64,000 nucleotides of DNA, taken from contig OX393565.1 in NCBI GenBank assembly GCA_947652115.1, positions 14,544,457 to 14,608,456 on the forward strand. Reading direction: 5' to 3'. Of this stretch, positions 23,892 to 33,623 are shown piece by piece; position 1 is the stretch's first letter, and every line of letters begins with the position of its first letter. Made by a program: the position numbers and the translations under genes. This DNA is from Blastomussa wellsi. Lineage: Eukaryota; Cnidaria; Anthozoa; Scleractinia; Plerogyridae. The notes under the pieces were generated by a model that was not told where the DNA came from, did not search any database, and was given only the letters and a program-made list of their open reading frames with translations.

Positions 23892-23986
23892 TTATTTGCC
23901 GGCTAAGGGTCCGTGCGGCCTAGGGCAGCATTTTCAAGACCTTGCTCACAGTTTTTCACTATACGGACCTCCTAGCCGGCAAATAA
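23892..23986. mobile_element. Short MITE, TTATTTGCCGGCTA ends
   Basis: TTATTTGCCGGCTA(A/G)G and a nearby GGTCCGT pair with their inverted copies at the right end, giving terminal repeats of about 25 bp around a 45-bp core. It lies about 290 bp upstream of the first GPCR coding start, so it could overlap that gene's promoter or 5' intron. Confidence 0.7.
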
Positions 23987-24273
23987 CATTTCTTTTTATT
24001 AATGCCCATGATCAAAGGAATTTTCCAGTCTCGACTCTGCATACAATATTGGATGCCTTATTACGAACTTCTAAATGGCGTTTACAGAATTATAAAGAAG
24101 TTTGATCGTGTGAGTACATCAGCTAAACCTCGGGCGGTGGGGAATTGGGTGCGTCTTTGCAGACAATGTTATCTTGGTGTGCGACCTAGGAACTCGGCGA
24201 AAACGCGTGCGGGGTAGTAATGGGAACAATCCTTGGCTAACCTACTGATTTGTCCATAGGTCTCTGTTGTGGA

Positions 24274-25341
24274 ATGACGTCCAACCATTCAAACAGTACC
24301 AACTCTAGCAGTCCCACTGTGGTCTATTCAGGTTCTCCGCCTCCTTTTATCACCTTACAGTACCTGGTAATATGGTGTGTGGCGTACCTGATTATTGCCA
24401 CTTTCGCTATATGCGGAAATGTGCTCATCATTTTGGTGTTTTCAAAAAAACGGAATTTAAGGACAAGGACTAATTATTTTGTGATCGGCCTGGCACTAGG
24501 TGATATTTTGGTGGGCACCGCTACGATTCCCCTGTATGTAACTCTGCTTATTCTACTGTTCAATCAAGACTATAAGGCAGCAACTCTTGTACAGACAATA
24601 TTCAGCCCTATGGATATTCTCTCAGGAATGCTGTCCATACTCCAATTGATGACAATCAGTCTGGAGCGTGTGTATGCCATCGCCTTTCCTTTGCGTCACC
24701 GTACCACATCAGCCCGTTCTAACTTCGTAATATTGGCGACCGTGTGGTTAACGGCCGCTGGCATTGCCTCTCTAAACTTCTTCATACCCAAAGGCCCCGA
24801 ATGGAAGGGCACGTTCCTTATATATTCAACACTTGGATTTTTTATACCTTTCTCTGTTATTTTCTTCGCTTACATGTCAATTTGGGTAATCATTAAACAT
24901 AGAACAAAGATACCGCGCAATAGAGCTCGTGCAGTTAAAAGAGAAAGTCGTACAGCGCTGACCATATTTGCACTTATCCTTCTCTTCCTTGTCACATGGC
25001 TGCCTTTTTTCAGTCTTAACTTAGTGCTGTTTTCGTGCTCAAGGTGTGTGGCTGCAGTACCGTTTCAAGTTGTTCTTTTCTTCAAAGCGCTGCATTATAG
25101 CGGATCAGCTCTAAACCCTGTGGTGTATTCAGCACGCATGCCCGAGTTTCGGCGACCAATCACCATTCTTCTCAAAGAAAGAAGATTTACAGCATCTTTC
25201 TATCGCAATTCGACAGAGAGGTACACGTCTAGGAGAACAAGTTCTAGGCGTCAAGATGTTGAATTATCTGACATTACTGATCAGAAATACAGTGGTAGTG
25301 GTAGTGGCAATGATTCAGAAAAGACTGCGATTGTGGGATGA
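24274..25341 (+). CDS. Class A (rhodopsin-like) GPCR 1
   Basis: A plasma-membrane receptor expected to signal through G proteins; the ligand cannot be read from sequence. From ATG 24274 the protein is 355 residues. N-glycosylation sites lie at 4, 7 and 10. Seven hydrophobic segments carry class A landmarks: GN with N49, LALGD with D77, E131-R132-V133 in place of DRY, TWLP at 241-244 and NPVVY at 281-285. There is no cysteine in extracellular loops 1 or 2, so the usual disulfide is missing; C255 and C258 form a CxxC in loop 3. Both traits recall the melanocortin/EDG/cannabinoid/adenosine group. An in-frame TTG at 24250 is not a credible start. CTAAC near 24237 and ATAG at 24256-24259 look like a branch point and acceptor, so a 5'UTR intron is likely. 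It is paralogous to the genes at 31461 and 37831. Confidence 0.93.
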   Translation: MTSNHSNSTNSSSPTVVYSGSPPPFITLQYLVIWCVAYLIIATFAICGNVLIILVFSKKRNLRTRTNYFVIGLALGDILVGTATIPLYVTLLILLFNQDYKAATLVQTIFSPMDILSGMLSILQLMTISLERVYAIAFPLRHRTTSARSNFVILATVWLTAAGIASLNFFIPKGPEWKGTFLIYSTLGFFIPFSVIFFAYMSIWVIIKHRTKIPRNRARAVKRESRTALTIFALILLFLVTWLPFFSLNLVLFSCSRCVAAVPFQVVLFFKALHYSGSALNPVVYSARMPEFRRPITILLKERRFTASFYRNSTERYTSRRTSSRRQDVELSDITDQKYSGSGSGNDSEKTAIVG

Positions 25342-26293
25342 ATTTGATATCACCTGAACGGATGCGATAAAAGTTGTTCTAGGAGGCAATATTCAATTTG
25401 GCACTAACATGCGTACGGGTATTTGCATTGCTAGCAACTTTCGGAAAGAGAACTCGAGGAATCCTGTGAGCTTCGAGGAGCTGATAATATATCCATAGAC
25501 AAAACCAATGACTATTTCGTCATCTGTCGTTTTCTTTGGCACTGCCCCACTGCTAAATTAAAACAAGGAAAGCGGCGGTTTCTGATGAAATTCGGCCGTG
25601 TAAAAGGTCGCTTAAAGTTGACTTCCAGTCCATACCGCGCAGTCTCGAGGTTTTTCATTTTTGTTTTTAATTTGTTGATACGTTACTCTTTAGTAATAGC
25701 GAAAATGAAGTTTTTGAGTCCGCCATTAAGAATTGTTTCGTTTAGAAGTGCTCGATGAGTTAAAAAGTTGGTTTGGTAAACCTTCGAGATTGTCTACTCT
25801 TTATTATTGTTTGGAAAGGGTACCGGATTTAATATTAAAGTAGATGTTAAGTTTATCCCATAATTTTCATAATTTTCATTCCTCCGTGAGTCTAACATAA
25901 ACATTACAGGCGAAGAATGGATATTTTTTTTTACTTTGCCATACGCTCGCCATACCAAGTTTTTAGTCTACCGAATTTCTTCTGCGTTTCCTGTGAGCTC
26001 AACAAGTTCTCTTGGATAACGATGTTTTTTGTATAGTAGTTCAGCCATAATTCCTATGGCAGTAAATAATGTTAGTGCCTGATTTAAGGACGTTTGCGCA
26101 AACATTTTCTACCATTGATTTTTCTCTGAAACTCTCACCACTGTAAGATAATGAGTAACTAGTACTGATGTCAGAAGTGCAAAAAAATTGGGGTCACCGA
26201 CTTCGTTTTGGAGATAACATGCCCAGAAGAATACCCTAAATCTGAAAGCTCGCGCTTCGTTAGCGGATACGGCTACAGTGTCTGTATATTTGT
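25342..26293. other. GPCR 1 downstream flank, no feature
   Basis: Probably includes the GPCR 1 3'UTR. I see no clear AATAAA close to the stop codon and no other gene. Confidence 0.45.
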
Positions 26294-26549
26294 AAAGGTG
26301 GATTTCCACTGTCGCGTAATTTTCCGTACGTTAACGGTCGTAAATTTAACTGGCTTTACGTGCGTAAAATAAAACAAGAAGAAACGTATGAACGTCTCGC
26401 GTCTGCGGAAAAAGTTAAACCACGTTCAACTTCTTCCGCAGACGCGAGGCGTCCATACATTTCTTCTATTTTATCTTACGCACGTAAAGCTAGTTAAATT
26501 TACGACCGTTAACGTACGGAAAATTACGCGACAGTGGAAATCCAGCTTG
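26294..26549. mobile_element. Long hairpin MITE a, GGTGGATTTCCAC ends
   Basis: Near-perfect palindrome with arms of about 110-120 bp. GGTGGATTTCCACTGTCGCG leads in, and the copy on the right ends CGCGACAGTGGAAATCCAGC. The arms differ at few positions, so it is young or gene-converted. A second hairpin with the same ends follows with no gap. No coding content. Confidence 0.85.
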
Positions 26550-26718
26550 AAGGTGGATTTCCACAGTCGCGTAATTTTTTACGTGCGTAAATAAAATTAT
26601 AGACGATGTATGTAAAACTTGCGTACACGTTTACGCAAGCCGTTCATACATTGTCTCTAATTTTTTTTACGCACGTAAACGCGCGTAAAAAATTACGCGA
26701 CAGTGGAAATCCACCTTA
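26550..26718. mobile_element. Hairpin MITE b, same ends, adjacent
   Basis: GGTGGATTTCCACAGTCGCG at the left and CGCGACAGTGGAAATCCACC at the right enclose a different inner palindrome (ACGTGCGTAAA, CATACAT). The right end runs into TTAA. Shared ends with hairpin a suggest one family inserted twice or a composite of two. Confidence 0.83.
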
Positions 26719-27301
26719 AGCATAAAAATATTGGAAATAAATCTTTGAAATGAACGTATCTCTGTCAAATGTTGTTTAAATGGACCCATGAAGTGAATTT
26801 ATTCAATTGGTGTGATTCCTTGTAGAAAGAATTAGCATTTAGCGACCACATTTCCACTCAGCCGCATGATGGAAGGATTCGATGTCCTGTGGGCAGAAAA
26901 TTTTCAAACTTCCCACATTGATTTTTTGTTCATTATTTGACAATCTGCCGAGAATTGTAAATAAAATCAGTTCATGGAAAAAAAAAATAGGGGTCACCGA
27001 CCATTTAAGAGAGTAAACTACCAGCAAAGTTACGAAACGGCTTCTGGCCTTTGTTTTTTTCTGAGCGCGCGCGCTCGATGGATGACGTGGCGTGACGAAT
27101 TCCGTGCGCAGTAACGATGCGCAGAAACAATTAGCGGGAATGTCCTTAAGAGCTAACTTGCACTGGTGTTGTTCAACGCCATTAATGAACAATCCCGAAA
27201 TGATTTACACGTTATGGAAATTCCGGGTATTGATCAACAATTCATGTACACTGGTTAATAGAGAACCAAGGAAAGAGGGTCCTGAACCTTTAAAATAAAA
27301 T

Positions 27302-27545
27302 TCTTGTTTAACCCTATTGGTGGTTTTCACTGTCACGCTATCAAAAACTAAATTCGAAACAATTCAACTACAGAAGCTTAGAATTTCAGCGAGTGTAGAT
27401 GATAAATAAATAAAACCTCCAAGTCTCAGGCCTGCGCGGTGTCCCGTTCGCGAGTTGTTTGTCGAAACGTTCCACCCAAATTTACAAAGCTTAGTATGGA
27501 GACGCCATATTTGTGTCCTTCCGAGGGGCACAAATATGGCCGCCG
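27302..27545 (+). repeat. Interspersed repeat family, copy 1
   Basis: Shares GTTTTCACTGTCACGC and, about 180 bp later, CGAAACGTT-C-CCCAAATTTACA and TATGGAG-CGCCAT with 48143-48350 in the same orientation. It ends in a short hairpin (GTGTCC..GGGGCACA around CAAATATGG). Family unknown. Confidence 0.55.
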
Positions 27546-28142
27546 TGATGCACGCGAAACCATCTGGAATTCAGTTGTGCTATAGTAGCGACTACTTTTG
27601 GCTCATGAGCTATTATACTTACACATAAACACCACTTATTGTATCTGAAATGCTCAAACATCTGAAAATTGAAAGGATAGGCTTTTTCTAAACAAAACAG
27701 TTTTGTCACGGTTCTCAGCTTGATGAGACATATGGCCGAGAACTAAAATATTCAAGATGCTCTGTTTTCAAAACGAAGGGTACCATCGAGCTGAAAATTT
27801 GCGAAAAGATATATTTTTAGGTAGCCTTACACCTTGTGGCAACGAAAATTTAGCAGGCCTAGCGAATTTTGATTTCAGAATTTTATGACGCCACGTGAAA
27901 ACCAAGAATTCAGACCGGCCTTTTTTTAACCTTCTGGGACCGGGGGGATCACCAAATTAACACAGGGTGATGTGGACAATAATTGTAGTCATTTTAGATG
28001 CTTTGTTGACATCGTGACGTAACATTACGTCATTTATCCAATTTTATTGGCTTAAAAGCTATTTAATAAATATTTCTTCACGATTCGATATATAACCGCA
28101 AAGTCTTAGCAGCAACATGTATGATAAAATTCTTGTGCATGA

Positions 28143-28192
28143 CAATAGGTTAGTTGTCATTAGTTGTCAATAGGTTAGTTGTCATTAGCCGC
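28143..28192 (+). repeat. 25-bp direct duplication
   Basis: CAATAGGTTAGTTGTCATTA occurs twice with a 25-bp period. Confidence 0.75.
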
Positions 28193-29189
28193 CATCTTGG
28201 ATCTGCCATCTTGAATTCGCCTTTTGAATTTCTTTTTAATCGTTTATTGCATTAAATATCCTAAAAATTGAAGTTATTGGACTGTAACGCATAAATGCCT
28301 TATAAAAGAATGTTTCAAAAATGAAAATACAACACATTATTTGAAATACAAAGCAAAATGGTTTTCATTGTAAATCGTGTCCTAAATTATATTTAATTTG
28401 ATAAATTGTTGCTCAACTAAGGCTAAAAACACAAAGAACACCATAAATAAAATAATAAATTAAAACCGAAAAATGAGAATTTTGGAAAACATGGGTGTCA
28501 AAACCTGGTTGCCATGGAAACGTCAAAGTTGGTGATCACGTGATACAAGTGTCAAAATATTCCCAGAAGACTTTTAGGAAATTTCGGCAAGTTTGGTGGT
28601 GATAGCTTTAATTACCATGAAGTTATGAATCTTCAAAGTTGGCGCGGGCCTCAAAAGCCCCCCCCCCCCCCCCGCGGTCTGAATAGGGTTAAAAGGACTA
28701 AGACGTGCGCTGTCACTGGCGTCATTTAATGGTTCGTTAACTGACTCTATTTTAGTTATATAATTACTAACACAGCAGCATGACTCATCGGCCTCGTAGA
28801 ATGGTTGCTCAAGAAACAAAGATCAGTGTAGGCACGTGATGAGCGTACTGAATTTCATGGCAGTCAGAGAGTAATTTCATGGCCGTTGAAATGACAATTA
28901 ATATTGCGGCAATAGAACGCCTTAGGGGTTTCTACCCTTTATATCAAAATGGGACCTCTTCCATTTTTTAACTTCATTCATTCATTCATTTACATTTTCT
29001 CTTTCTCAGGTGGCAAAGGTCTCGATTGATCCCAGTCTTTTAAACGTGTATCTTAAAAAGTTTCGAAAGAACATGGAAACTAGTGTTCACACGTTCGTTT
29101 TGGAGTAGATTAGTCGAAAAATATATGCGGGTACTAGCTTTTGGCCATAACTTGTGAACTGATGTATTGTCGTTATGTAAACCTGCTAC
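28193..29189. other. No gene recognised; C homopolymer
   Basis: A run of about 16 C lies at 28658-28673 and a short (ATTC)n run near 28977. No coding or transposon motif was found. Confidence 0.45.
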
Positions 29190-29445
29190 TGCTTCTCATA
29201 GCCTTCACAACTTTAAAATATTTTGCTTGTAAAACTTGGAATTCCCTGTCAGATAACAGAAGAACTGAAACTTCACTGGTAGTCTCCTTTTATTAATGGT
29301 TATATAGATTATAGTAGTTTTACTTTATTTATTTGTTAGTTTATTTGTTTCTTTAAAACTTTTGTTTTCTAGAATATATTAGCTGTTTAGCTACTCTGTA
29401 AATTCGAGTTGAAATAAAGTTCATGTATGTATGTTTGTATCTATG
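29190..29445 (+). repeat. Possible LINE 3' end with (ATGT)n tail
   Basis: The sequence ends GAAATAAAGTTCATGTATGTATG near 29412-29434, a pattern typical of LINE 3' ends. A frame just upstream reads KTWNSLSDNRRTETSLV, weakly like the LINE motif around WNSLP. No RT motif is visible, so this is a tentative call. Confidence 0.35.
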
Positions 29446-30271
29446 TAATCTTCTGAACCCCTGATATATGAGCGGAAACACCTCCTTGGTTTAATTTTAT
29501 TTTGTACAAAATAGTATTGTTTAGGAACGGATATGTCTAATAACCAAGAGCAGACAAATAAATGAAATGTTTTCCATAGCATCTGTTTACTTGATTTATT
29601 GAGTAAATAGACCCAGAATAGAGCACACATACATTAGCCAACATTGGGAAAATTAATTAACGACATCGAACTTAAAAATTGTAAAGATTTGAACTGTGAA
29701 CAACTTGCCATGAAACCCTTAATTCTTCGGTTTAATGAACGAATGTAAACCGATTTCAATTTGCCAGTGAATTAACAGCTCCTGTAATCATTGATAATTT
29801 CTAAACTGGCGAAAGTGGCGGACAGTTTACTCTGTTCGCACATGACAGTTGCGGCTGAACAAACACAATCATTTGAAAATGCAAATTGAAAAGGTATTGC
29901 AACACAAAGCACGGCTAGATGACAGCGCTTTTTTACTATGTCGTGTATTGTAAATGTATAGGCTAATAGTGACTGATTTTTCTCTTCACTAATTAATTGT
30001 TTTTTGCCTGAAAATGGTCGAGACTTCGAGAATAAATTCCATCTGAGAATGCCCAGGCTTATGAAACCCATAGTAACAATTAAGGCTCTGTTTAAGTGAA
30101 GTAAAACAGGTCTTTTTTCTCAGAAGTTGCCTTCCAAATGTTAACATATGTAGTCAGTCATCTCAAATAAGTTCACTTGACACCTCGTTAAAGAAAACTA
30201 AGTTCTGACAACTTCGAGATTTCCTTGATCTGTCACTTTGCTTGTCTTAGTTGTTTGTTCTCTGGGGTAGA

Positions 30272-30477
30272 AACAATAGACCTCTTTAGCTTCGTATGTA
30301 AATTGCCCATTTCAGATCATGTGATGCTCTCCAGAGAATTTGTCCTTTGTTTATCTGCAAATTATTCATCCATTTTCACGTGGATTTTTTTAAATTTGAA
30401 AGTAATAATTCCCAAGGGTAACATCACGTGGTCTGAAATGGGACAACAAACAAACGAAGCTAAAGAGGTCTATTGTT
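30272..30477. mobile_element. MITE, AATAGACCTCTTTAGCTTCG ends
   Basis: AACAATAGACCTCTTTAGC opens the element and returns inverted at the end. Similarity continues inward through CCCATTTCAGA-CA-GTGATG for about 45 bp. Length is about 206 bp. Its open frame has no domain. Confidence 0.85.
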
Positions 30478-31092
30478 ATTTTATAGCATTGAAATACCCT
30501 GCTGCAAGGCTGATCTGCAGTGCCAGTTTACTTTTTGATGCGGGCGACAACCCATACAAATTTGTTAGTTAACATCGTGCCGAGCAAAAGGTAAGAGCTT
30601 TTATTAATTAATATTTTCGGTAATTTGGTAACTCAAACCAAATCTTTCTTCAGGTGAACATCACTCAAAGGAGATATGAGAAACCTTTGTTGTTTTTCTT
30701 TTTACTAAACCTCCACATGATTCAAAACAATGCATCCCTTCAGGTCTCTTCCTCTTGGAAACATACTCATTTCACCACAACAAAGTATTTTGACACAATT
30801 ACTTAACGCGGTTCAAAGGGATTTTAATAATTCAATCAATACACGCACTAGGATTACCTGGCTTTCACTAAAATCAACGTAAGAAAAGTAGAACAGAAAT
30901 GAAAAGATAAAACCAATAAACCTTAAAGTACTTGTTGTACAAAGTAGCAGATCGATGTGGTTAGACTAAACATACACACTGAATAATTTGCGAACGTTTA
31001 ATCTTTTAGTTTCTGCGAACACTACAGAAACTAACATTCATTGCGTCTCTTACCACCAAATATTATTAGTATACAGTAAACCAACGAATGCT

Positions 31093-31269
31093 CATAGGCG
31101 TACGGGCCGGGGGGGCCCTGCACCCCCAACATATTTTTTGGGCAGCAAGAGAAATTTGGGCAAGGCAACTTGGGAGAATTTTTTGGGTAAATGGTTCACT
31201 GCCTCCCCGCCTTCCCCCCCCCCCCCCCCCCAACTCCTTCCCCCTGGCAAAATTGCCCGTACGCTTATG
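31093..31269. mobile_element. MITE, CATAGGCGTACGGGC ends, upstream of GPCR 2
   Basis: CATAGGCGTACGGGC and its inverse GCCCGTACGCTTATG bound about 177 bp with G-rich and C-rich interiors (18 C at 31214-31231). It lies about 190 bp before the GPCR 2 start codon, close enough to affect its 5' region. Confidence 0.78.
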
Positions 31270-31460
31270 CGAATACTAAATGCTTTAGTGGACCAACTCT
31301 TCTCCTCAGTAAATGTGATACATGTATTCTTCTCTTTGATTAAGAAGAAATGGAAAAAATCAGATGGATAGAAGCTCGAAAACACTCATCACACAATAAG
31401 CAGTAAGAAGCTTTTATTACTTGTATACCCGTCAAAGACTCGACTTTCAAAAGGCCAACG

Positions 31461-32609
31461 ATGGAAAATGCTACCAAGTCGACATCCCTTAATTGGTCTC
31501 AAGAGCAGTTTATTCGCCACAATAGAACCAACACAACAGCAGCCTGCAAAGAATTGGTCCGAACAAGTTCTGTTATAAAAATTATATTTTGTTTTATGTA
31601 CTCCATTATTTCTGTGAGTATCGTCCTAGGAAACATTGTTATTGTTTCAGTCTTTCTAAGAAAGCGTAAACTTCGCACTCGCACCGCCTATTTTCTGGTA
31701 AACCTTGCGTTTTCGGACATCATTGTGGGCAGTGTTGGTGTACCTTCATTTATCTACATTCTCGCCAATTCGGTGGAATTTCCAAGCTTCGTGTATATTC
31801 TGTGGAACACAATCGACGTATTTGGTGCTACAGCATCCATTTGGCATTTAATGATGATAAGTATCGAAAGATTTTATGCCGTAGGATGGCCATTCCTACA
31901 TCGCATATCTTCTAAAAAGCCATACTTCTTTCTTGTTGCCCTGGTTTGGAGCGTGTCAGTAGCACTTTGCTGTATAACAGTGACAGAAGCGTCCAAGTGG
32001 CCTTTCTACACACTTTTTGTCTCAGTGGTGTCTTTCCTTTGGCCATTATCAGTCATTATTATTGTCTACGTAGCCATGTTTGTCATTGCGTCAAAAAGTG
32101 TCCATCACAATCATCGCCAAGCCCAAGGCGCGGAAAAAGAGACACGCATTGCCAAAGCAATCTTGCTAGTGATTGGTTGTTTTCTTGTCGCATGGGGTCC
32201 ATTTTTTGGCCTGAACTTTGCATACTGGGCGTGCCGCTCATGTGTTGATATCAAATATGAAGTCATTCTTGCATTTAAGGTTCTTCAATACAGTAGCTCG
32301 CTTGCAAATCCTGTTATATACACGTTGCGACTTCCTGGTTGCTATGAGGCATTCATGGAAATGTATGGCCATTGGTTAATTAAGTGTAAAAGGTCTAGTT
32401 ATCTTGACAACTTGGAATATCCGCTCGCTTCGTATGAAGACGTTTCATTGATTAAAATTCGTGGCATCGACAATGTTTCGTTTCATTCGCCGTCTTGGGG
32501 TGTTAATTCGACTGATCCTACAATGCGGTCGATCAACACACGTGCAAATAGAAATGCATCGTGGTTATTTAGAAAATCTAAAAACATGACCTTCTCGTCT
32601 GTGATGTAG
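31461..32609 (+). CDS. Class A (rhodopsin-like) GPCR 2
   Basis: A seven-helix receptor of 382 residues from ATG 31461, in one exon. The N-terminus has four glycosylation sequons (N3, N11, N21, N24). Helices lie at about 38-63, 74-98, 112-138, 155-174, 181-209, 229-256 and 265-289. Landmarks: N58 in LGN, D86 in FSD, E136-R137-F138 for DRY, AWGPF at 244-248 (CWxP lacks its C) and NPVIY at 283-287. Loop 2 has no cysteine for the standard disulfide; C258 and C261 form CxxC in loop 3, as in GPCR 1. The RTRTxYF stretch after helix 1, SI-HL--ISIER in helix 3 and LQYSSSLANP in helix 7 match GPCR 1 and 3, showing common descent. The C-tail is long, with serines. Ligand and coupling are unknown. Confidence 0.93.
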   Translation: MENATKSTSLNWSQEQFIRHNRTNTTAACKELVRTSSVIKIIFCFMYSIISVSIVLGNIVIVSVFLRKRKLRTRTAYFLVNLAFSDIIVGSVGVPSFIYILANSVEFPSFVYILWNTIDVFGATASIWHLMMISIERFYAVGWPFLHRISSKKPYFFLVALVWSVSVALCCITVTEASKWPFYTLFVSVVSFLWPLSVIIIVYVAMFVIASKSVHHNHRQAQGAEKETRIAKAILLVIGCFLVAWGPFFGLNFAYWACRSCVDIKYEVILAFKVLQYSSSLANPVIYTLRLPGCYEAFMEMYGHWLIKCKRSSYLDNLEYPLASYEDVSLIKIRGIDNVSFHSPSWGVNSTDPTMRSINTRANRNASWLFRKSKNMTFSSVM

Positions 32610-33623
32610 TCGACCGTGTGAAAGGCCATGAAGAGGAACACTTCAAGTCTCTACGACGTGACTTGTTATGGTAAGACAGCATATGTCCCGTCAAATGACC
32701 GTGACCTTTTCATGATCAAATAGTGGAATATTCTCGGTCAACGAAGTATGCTTCAGACAATTTGGCCAAAAATACTAGTAATTTGGTTTAGATTGGGATC
32801 ATAGCATCACAATTAGCCATTTTCTAAACAAGCAGGGGACTGGGTATAAATATTTAAAATCGATTGAAACGAAAAATTAAACCTAGCACTTAGGGCCACT
32901 TAAAAGATTATCCAAATTAATGTAAAAATACCAAATTTCAGCGCTATTGGCTTGAATGCAAATATATAGTACACTTTTGAAAAGTTAAAATTTAAGAGAG
33001 CTTTGTATGCAAATACACCGTTAGCAAATTTCTTAGAACTCATTTAGCATATGCATATTCGCTCCTTTTTCCATCTCGAAAGTTTAGGAAAAGGGTAACT
33101 GTTTAATCAACTTCACTATTTCATACTTACAACTCACCACAAGTGGGAGGCTAACCAACTGACAGTGACAAATGGAATAAGGCACCAACTACACAACGTG
33201 GTCGTACGGTTGTTTTTGGTTTTGATGTATTTATAGATTTATTTACTTGATACTTACCAGATACCCAGATCACCTGTAATAGTTTGTATTTACACACGAT
33301 AAATGTCTTGCAGCATAGCTGATATGGTCGTAATTTCCTTGATGTGGCTCCATCGTATGATTTAGTTATTAATATTTTAGTACGCGTAAGTACGCGTATT
33401 TAAGTTATAAAGAAAACTAGGCCTCACACAGATTAAGTATTACAGACGCAAATATTGGTACGAGAAAGCAAGAAATTTTTATTACTTGCTCAGTGAGTCG
33501 ATGGCTATTCCGTGATTAATCAATGAGTAATCAATAGAAAATTAAAGAGTAATCGATGGCATTGATGATTAATCGATAAGCCACAACACTTTTGGGCCTC
33601 GATTATTCGTCGATCACGGCAAT
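32610..33623. other. GPCR 2 downstream flank, no feature
   Basis: Likely 3'UTR then intergenic DNA. A set of short AATCAATGAGTAATCAATAG-like near-repeats lies at 33510-33570, just before the LINE tail. No other feature was found. Confidence 0.45.
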
